This document shows positions 58,729 to 64,000 of a DNA stretch of 64,000 nt, one piece after another (the stretch's first letter is position 1; each line of letters opens with the position of its first letter). Below the pieces are notes generated by a model. It did no database searches. It was not told the DNA's origin and saw nothing but the letters and a program-made list of their open reading frames with translations. The DNA is from Coffea arabica (lineage: Eukaryota; Streptophyta; Magnoliopsida; Gentianales; Rubiaceae), in contig NC_092329.1 of the NCBI RefSeq assembly GCF_036785885.1, positions 17,254,449-17,318,448 of the forward strand, given 5' to 3'. The translations under genes and the position numbers were made by a program.

Positions 58729-58805
58729 GCCATTGCATCTTCATCTTTCAATCCGTTGGATTTGAAAGAAAACGCTGCCTTGAATTTTTCCAGTCTCTTC
58801 AGCAC
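58729..58805 (-). pseudogene. Exon-like fragment of an unrecognised host gene (I)
   Basis: On the minus strand an acceptor-like TTCTTAG is followed from 58805 by about 25 open codons (VLKRLEKFKAAFSFKSNG). They run up to the LTR-like end at 58728. Codon use looks coding, but I do not recognise the protein. The LTR-like DNA seems to have broken the exon. Confidence 0.4.
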
Positions 58806-59400
58806 CTAAGAACCACAAAAATAAATGAAATCAAGAGTGTTAAACATCTGTAGAAAGGTTGAATATAGATAATAGCACATCCATATCTATACTTTTCATC
58901 TTGCTCCATCAAGTCATTGCAAAAATTTCTAGATCTAATACAGCTACAGCCCTCCTTTCAGAGAACACAACCACATCATTTGAAACAAAAAAGTTTTGTG
59001 CTCTGACCTCGGTCAATGAATTTAACAGAGGATTATACACCTTAGGAGAATATTATGTAAAAAGTGTTGGACCTCTGCTCTTATCGGAATACATGAGTAT
59101 ATCTAAAAAAAGAATTTCTATATTTTACCTTGAGTTTCCCCACGCTATGCATTAGGATCTGACATGCATATCCTTTTACATTTTTCTTTCTTATTTTGTT
59201 TCCCATTTCTAATGCTGGTATTATTTTGGTTCGGTTTACTAATGTTTTGTGTGCTTACTCTCTAAAATACAAACTGCTTCAGCCACTACTCTAAGAACAA
59301 TAAGTTCTCTCACTACCCATCAATTATAAGTATAAGAACAGAAGCTTTTATACAAGGTATAAACATAAAATGATCAATATGACTGTCAAATGCATACTTC
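58806..59400. other. Intron-like DNA
   Basis: AT-rich, no gene supported. The 98-codon plus-strand frame at 58859-59155 has no recognisable features. Confidence 0.4.
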
Positions 59401-59449
59401 ATCCTCGTGTCCTTGGCATCTGCGCTTCTTTTGCTGCTATAGCTGTCTT

Positions 59450-59530
59450 TCATGTTCAGCATTGTTCATCAACTGTAGGTCAGCATCTGCATTATCCATG
59501 AGTTTAGCTGAGGTTTGGACTACCCACTCT
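59450..59530 (-). pseudogene. Exon-like fragment of an unrecognised host gene (II)
   Basis: On the minus strand about 24 open codons (SAKLMDNADADLQLMNNAEH and on) follow a CCTCAG acceptor-like site. They end just before CTATAG, which is either a stop or past the exon. Limits are approximate. Confidence 0.35.
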
Positions 59531-60104
59531 GAGCAAAAGTGTCAGCATTGCTTGGACTACCCACTCTGAGAAGAAGTTCTATTATAAAATATGTTCAAAA
59601 CATCTCATCCTGCATGAGATGTCATTTGAATCATTTTTTTACATCTTATCCACCCTATGGATCTGGCTAATCGTTGAAGTGTCACAATCCGTCTAGGAGT
59701 CATAAAAATACCAAAAAAATTCTTGTTCTGTTAGACTTCTTTCACAGGGTATTAGGAAGGATTACTGCTTGAGCCAATCCATAATCATGTAAAACATGCT
59801 GAAGAATGTCATAAAAAAGCATACAAAAGCTTAGTTGCAGGTGTATAGTAATTTCATGGTGACATCAAAGCATTTCAGGAGAAAAATAATAAAGCACTTT
59901 CTATCAGGTCAAAAAAATATTATATAGTTGTAAATTGCCACTTTGTATAATTTGCAAATCCGATTAAGTCCAAAGTATCAAATACTAAGCATTATGACAC
60001 TAAATTAGCTAGAACAGATACAAGTTGACTATGTTAATTGGCATGAATAAAAAAGATTTGTAAGTTATAGGTTCATTTTAACTCTCTGCAGAAAACAAAC
60101 TTAC
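59531..60104. other. Intron-like DNA between exon fragments II and III
   Basis: This includes a short direct repeat of GGACTACCCACTCTGAG (near 59518 and 59553). No gene supported. Confidence 0.4.
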
Positions 60105-60184
60105 TCTTATCTGTCTTTTGTTCAGTTGGAAGAACACTAAGCTCCTTTCTTTTCTGCAGTATCTGCTGACGCACGCATCCTTGC
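60105..60184 (-). pseudogene. Exon-like fragment of an unrecognised host gene (III), cut by the Copia element
   Basis: On the minus strand about 26 open codons (CVRQQILQKRKELSVLPTEQ and on) run from the Copia LTR edge at 60184 to a strong donor (AAGA|GTAAGTTTG at 60105/60104). The Copia element lies within this exon. The neighbouring 5 bp (CTTGC on the plus strand) are the expected target-site duplication, whose partner is outside the window. Confidence 0.45.
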
Positions 60185-60735
60185 TGTTAGGACCGGGCCA
60201 GGAAATAGACAAACTCAAATTAGAATAAAGTAGGCGGTATAACCGACCATATAATAGATAGGCGGTAGATACCAGCCATATAATAATTAGGCGGTAAAAC
60301 CGACCATATAAAGACGGATAACAAAGCAAATAAAAGACACAGAAGATTTACGTGGTTCGGTCAAATTGACATACGTCCACGGGCAAAGAAGGAGCAATAT
60401 TTCTACTATGAAGAAGAAATACAAAAGCCGTAGGAAAGTGGTTCCTAGGCCAAAAGGCACTTATAAAAGGTTTAGAAAATATTCCTAAACACAATACAAG
60501 AGAACCTAAAATATTTAACTAAATGGGCTAGATGACTCAAGAAGCTAATAGCCCATATAACTCTCTTGAGTGGTGCAATTAATTTCTTCAATAGGCTTCC
60601 TTATTTATAACCTTCAGCAGCCGACTTTTCCTTGCCATTGTTTGATGTGGGATGAAAGGAAGAAAACTTCCTTATGCAGCATCTGATGTGGGACGAAGAA
60701 TTTTGCCACACAAGGTCAAATCTTGCGGCTCAACA
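60185..60735 (-). repeat. Copia 3' LTR
   Basis: 551 bp. On the minus strand it starts TGTTGAGCCGCAAG and ends GGTCCTAACA. A TATAAA-like motif lies in the middle (TTATAAATAAGG near 60603-60608), and three short tandem repeats lie near the end. Confidence 0.88.
60232..60317. repeat. Three 28-29-bp tandem repeats in the Copia LTR
   Basis: AGGCGGT starts at 60232, 60260 and 60289, each followed by a form of A..ACCGACCATATAA. In units 1 and 3 CGGT and ACCG can pair within the unit. Confidence 0.8.
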
Positions 60736-60750
60736 AATCTCCACCTTGGC
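60736..60750 (-). other. Copia polypurine tract
   Basis: On the minus strand AAGGTGGAGATT lies directly before the LTR, the usual plus-strand primer of this Copia group. Confidence 0.8.
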
Positions 60751-60820
60751 ATAATTTTGAGTTCCACCATCAATAGTAAAACTGCTCCACCTTCTCCACA
60801 TAAGCCCCAACGGACTTAAG

Positions 60821-63800
60821 TCACCAACAACGAATACCAACCAAGTCCAAGCACTGTTTGAACTTATAAACTGGAAGAGGTTTCGTAAACATATCGGCTG
60901 GATTGTCCTTAATATTGATTTTCTGAATAAGGACCTTTCCTTCTGCAATGATATCCCGAATGAAGTGATATTTCACATCAATATGTTTCGTCCTCTCATG
61001 ATACATCTGATCTTTAGTCAAGTGTATGGCACTTTGACTATCACAGTGAATAACAGTAACACCTTGATGTAGACTAAGTTCGCTAAATAAACTCTTCAAC
61101 CACAAGGCTTCTTTGACTGCCTCGGTCAAAGCCATATATTCTGCTTCTGCAGTAGACAAGGTTACGACAGGTTGTAGAGTAGCTTTCCAACTAACAGCAC
61201 AACCGCCAATGCAAAATACATAGCCTGAAAGCGATCTTCTCCTATCAAGATCCCAGCGTAGTCTGAGTCTACAAAACCAACCAAAGTGTTATTATTTTTT
61301 CCAAACTCCAAACATACATTTGAAGTACCTCGCAAGTATCTGAGAATCCACTTCACAGCCTGCCAATGTGGTTTACCAGGGCAAGACATATATCTGCTAA
61401 CAACACTGACTGCTTGTGCAATATCTGGACGAGTACAAACCATTGCATACATAATACTGCCGACTGTACTGGAATAAGGAACCCATGCCATATAATCTTC
61501 CTCTTCATCTGATTTTGGTGATTGAGCAGCAGATAGCCGAAAATGGCTAGCAAGAGGAGTAGATACTGGTTTAGCATCTTTCATGCCAAAACGCTCCAAG
61601 ACTTTCTCAAGGTAATTTTTCTGGGTCAAAAATAACTTCCCTACTCCTCGATCTCGATTGATATCCATGCCAAGAATTTTCTTAGCTGCTCCCAAATCTT
61701 TCATTTCAAATTCACTATTTAACTGCAGTTTCAAAGTGTGAATTTCTGACAAATTCTTGGCAGCAATGAGCATATCATCAACATATAACAATAAGTAAAT
61801 GAAAGAACCATCATTTAACTTCCGGAAGTAAACACAACTATCATACATGCTCCTTAAATAACCATGACCCAACATAAAGGAATCAAACCTCTTATACCAC
61901 TGTCTTGGAGACTGCTTCAATCCATATAAGGATTTCTTTAATAAGCAAACATGGTCTTCCTTACCTTCAATTTCAAAACCCTGGGGTTGTCTCATATAAA
62001 TTTGTTCTTCAAGTTCGCCATGTAAGAAAGCTGTCTTAACGTCGAGCTGTTCTAACTCCAAATTATACATGGCAACTAAAGCAAGCAAAACACGAATAGA
62101 GCTATGTTTAACAACAGGTGAAATATATTATTAAAATCAACACCTTGTACCTGACTATAGCCCTTTGCAACTAATCGTGCTTTATACCTTGCATCTTCAA
62201 CCCCTGGAATACCTTCCTTTTTCTTGAAGACCCACTTGCAACCAACAATTTTCTTAGCTGACGGCGGCTTTACAAGAATCCAAGTTTCATTCTGATGAAG
62301 AGATTCAATTTCTTCATTCATTGCAATCAATCACTTTGCAGAATCATCACAAGAAACTGCTTCTGAATAGGTGGAAGGCTCACCAACTGCATCAGTTTCT
62401 TCTGCAACAGATAAAGCATATGCAACTAAATTTGCATATCCTTGTGGTGGTCGAATGTCTCTCCTTTGTCTATCTCTGGCTATGGAATACTCCTCTTCTT
62501 CTGAACTATCTTCAACAGTAGATTCAGGTGTATCTACTGGTACTTGTTGAATAGAAGATTTGGATTGAGAAGGACCAAAACTGCCAATATCAAGCTCCAC
62601 CTGCTTCTGTGTACTATCAGTAGTACAAGGACTAGAAGACTCCTTTTTGGAAGATAACATAGACAATTCATCAAAAGTAACATTTCTACTGATTACAAAT
62701 TTTGGGGATTTGGGATCAGGACACCATAATCTGTATCCTTTCACCCCAGAAGCATATCCAAGAAAAATGCACTTTTTAGCTCTAGGCTCCAATTTTCCAT
62801 CATTCACGTGCATGTATGCTGGACACCCAAAAACTTTTAAATTGGAGTAATCAGCAAGAGTACCTGACCAAACTTCCTCAGGAGTTTTGAAATCAAGAGA
62901 TGCAGAAGGAGAACGGTTGACAACATAACATGCCATATTGATTGCTTCTGCCCAAAAGTCGTTTGTCAACCCTGCATTAGAGATCATACATCTTACTCTC
63001 TCCAAAAGCGTTCTGTTCATACGTTCAGCCACACCATTTTGTTGAGTCGTCATCCTGACGGTGTGATGTCGAACAATTCCTTCATTTTTGTAAAATTCAT
63101 TAAATTCACCTCCACAAAATTCCATGCCATTATCTGTTCTCAACCGCTTAACATGTTTTCCTGTTTGTTTCTCAATCAAAACTTTCCATTGCTTGAAAGT
63201 TAAGAAAACATCATTTTTATGCTTAAGAAAATAGACCCAAACTTTCCTTGAATAATCATCAATGAAAGTCAACATGTACCTGGCACCACCTTTAGAAGGA
63301 GCATGAGAAGGACCCCATAGATCCGAATGAATGTAATCAAGAGTACTTTTTGTCTTGTGAATTGCTGGGGAACTAAAGCTGACTCTTTTCTGCTTTCCAA
63401 AAATACAATGTTCACAGAATTTCAATGGACCGGTACTTTGTCCACACAGAAGTCCTCTTTTGCTCAATATGCTCAAGTCTTTTTCGCTCATATGCCCCAA
63501 ATGCATATGCCATAATTTGGTGATGTCTGTATCTGATAAAGATGATGTTGAAACAACAGCAGCACCTGTAACAGTAGATCCCTGCAAAATATACAAAGTA
63601 CCAGATCTGTGTGCCTTCATAACAACAAGAGCTCCTCGAGTGATTTTGAGAACTCCATCTCCACCTGAATACCTGCACCCAATAGACTCAAGAGTGCCCA
63701 AAGAGATGAGATTTTTTTTCAAATCTGGAACATGTCTAACATTTGTGAGCGTCCTTACAATACCATCGTACATTTTAATCCGGATTGTGCCTTTGCCAAC

Positions 63801-64000
63801 AACTTTACAAACAGCGTTGTTGCCCATTAAGACAACTCCACCTTCAGTTGATTCATATGTTGAAAACCAGTCCTTATTGGGACACATATGATATGAACAA
63901 CCCGAATCTAAAATCCACTCATTGTTAGATCTAAAATTATTTTCTGTTGCACAGAAAATAGTTCCATCATTCTCATCAACGGCAATACTAGCCTCGGTGG
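60821..64000 (-). pseudogene. Copia pol: protease, integrase, reverse transcriptase, RNase H, with three breaks
   Basis: The frame enters at 64000 and shows the protease motif LDSGCSYHM near 63915. The integrase has an HMHLGH...CEHC zinc part, [15 protein letters not shown] and [15 protein letters not shown]. The reverse transcriptase has LLYVDDM near 61790. RNase H follows, with DSDYAG, STAEAEYMAL and HIDVKYHFIRD. The natural end is 60821. A TGA at 62331-62333 replaces a Trp codon expected in this family. About one base is missing near 62127, and another near 61256 just after DSDYAG. So the visible frames are 64000-62331, 62330-62076, 62088-61162 and 61159-60821. It belongs to Tork/Tnt1-like elements by its motifs, and is inactive. 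Confidence 0.9.

Larger units (their letters stand above)
60185..64000 (-). mobile_element. Ty1/Copia element, Tork/Tnt1-like, 3' part (continues past the window)
   Basis: On the minus strand: pol (protease to RNase H), polypurine tract and 3' LTR. Gag and the 5' LTR lie beyond 64000. Pol order protease-integrase-RT-RNase H is that of Copia. Lesions in pol show that it cannot move by itself. Confidence 0.93.

Noticed and set aside
58859..59155. 98-codon plus-strand frame
   Set aside because: No domain, no start context, and it lies in probable intron DNA of a minus-strand gene.

Overview
This window is plant nuclear DNA, most likely from a eudicot. The evidence is a wall-associated receptor-like kinase (WAKL) gene, a FAR1-related (FRS/MULE-type) gene, a plant L1-type LINE with DUF4283-like and CCHC ORF1, a Ty3/Gypsy element primed by tRNA-Asp, and a Ty1/Copia element of Tork/Tnt1 type. 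Most of it is nested transposable elements around broken host genes. There is no prokaryotic content, CRISPR array or rRNA, and I could not identify the species.

The dominant structure is a 20,738-bp duplication. Bases 346-21083 recur in the same orientation at 26440-47177 with a constant offset of 26,094. I saw no difference wherever I compared them, including a 19-A tail, an AT microsatellite and every long reading frame. Each copy holds, on the minus strand, a WAKL gene split by insertions: the signal peptide/GUB_WAK exon lies at its right end and the transmembrane/kinase exon at its left end. Between them sits a full-length LINE (1222-19520, 12-bp target-site duplication). A 12,018-bp Gypsy element (7307-19324, 5-bp target-site duplication AGAAT) is inserted near the 3' end of the LINE. 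A SINE-like insertion (19931-20367, 10-bp target-site duplication) lies beside the WAKL first exon. Copy 1 runs at its left into the rest of the kinase and so looks native. Copy 2 is cut inside the kinase and fused to gag of another Gypsy fragment on its left and to unrelated DNA on its right, each join sharing about 2 bp.

The spacer between the copies (21084-26439) has diverged pieces of WAKL flanking DNA, a non-autonomous DNA transposon with long inverted ends, a possible solo LTR, and a Gypsy piece in the unusual order 3' region - single LTR - primer site - gag.

To the right of copy 2 (47178-56440) is a unique region. It has a diverged repeat array rich in GTTGTAA motifs, an unrecognised 210-aa reading frame (+), and a convergent, apparently intact FAR1-related gene (-) with probable small 3' exons and a 345-bp tandem repeat upstream. 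It may be one MULE-like transposon or two host genes. From 56441 to the end there is AT-rich DNA, an LTR-like remnant, exon-like pieces of an unrecognised minus-strand host gene, and a 3' portion of a degenerate Copia element (60185-64000) that interrupts one of those exons.

The observations most worth follow-up are the perfect duplication with its microhomology joins, and a duplicated, covarying hairpin plus polypurine module in the Gypsy element. Next are the inverse-order Gypsy fragment and the possible two-gene MULE region.
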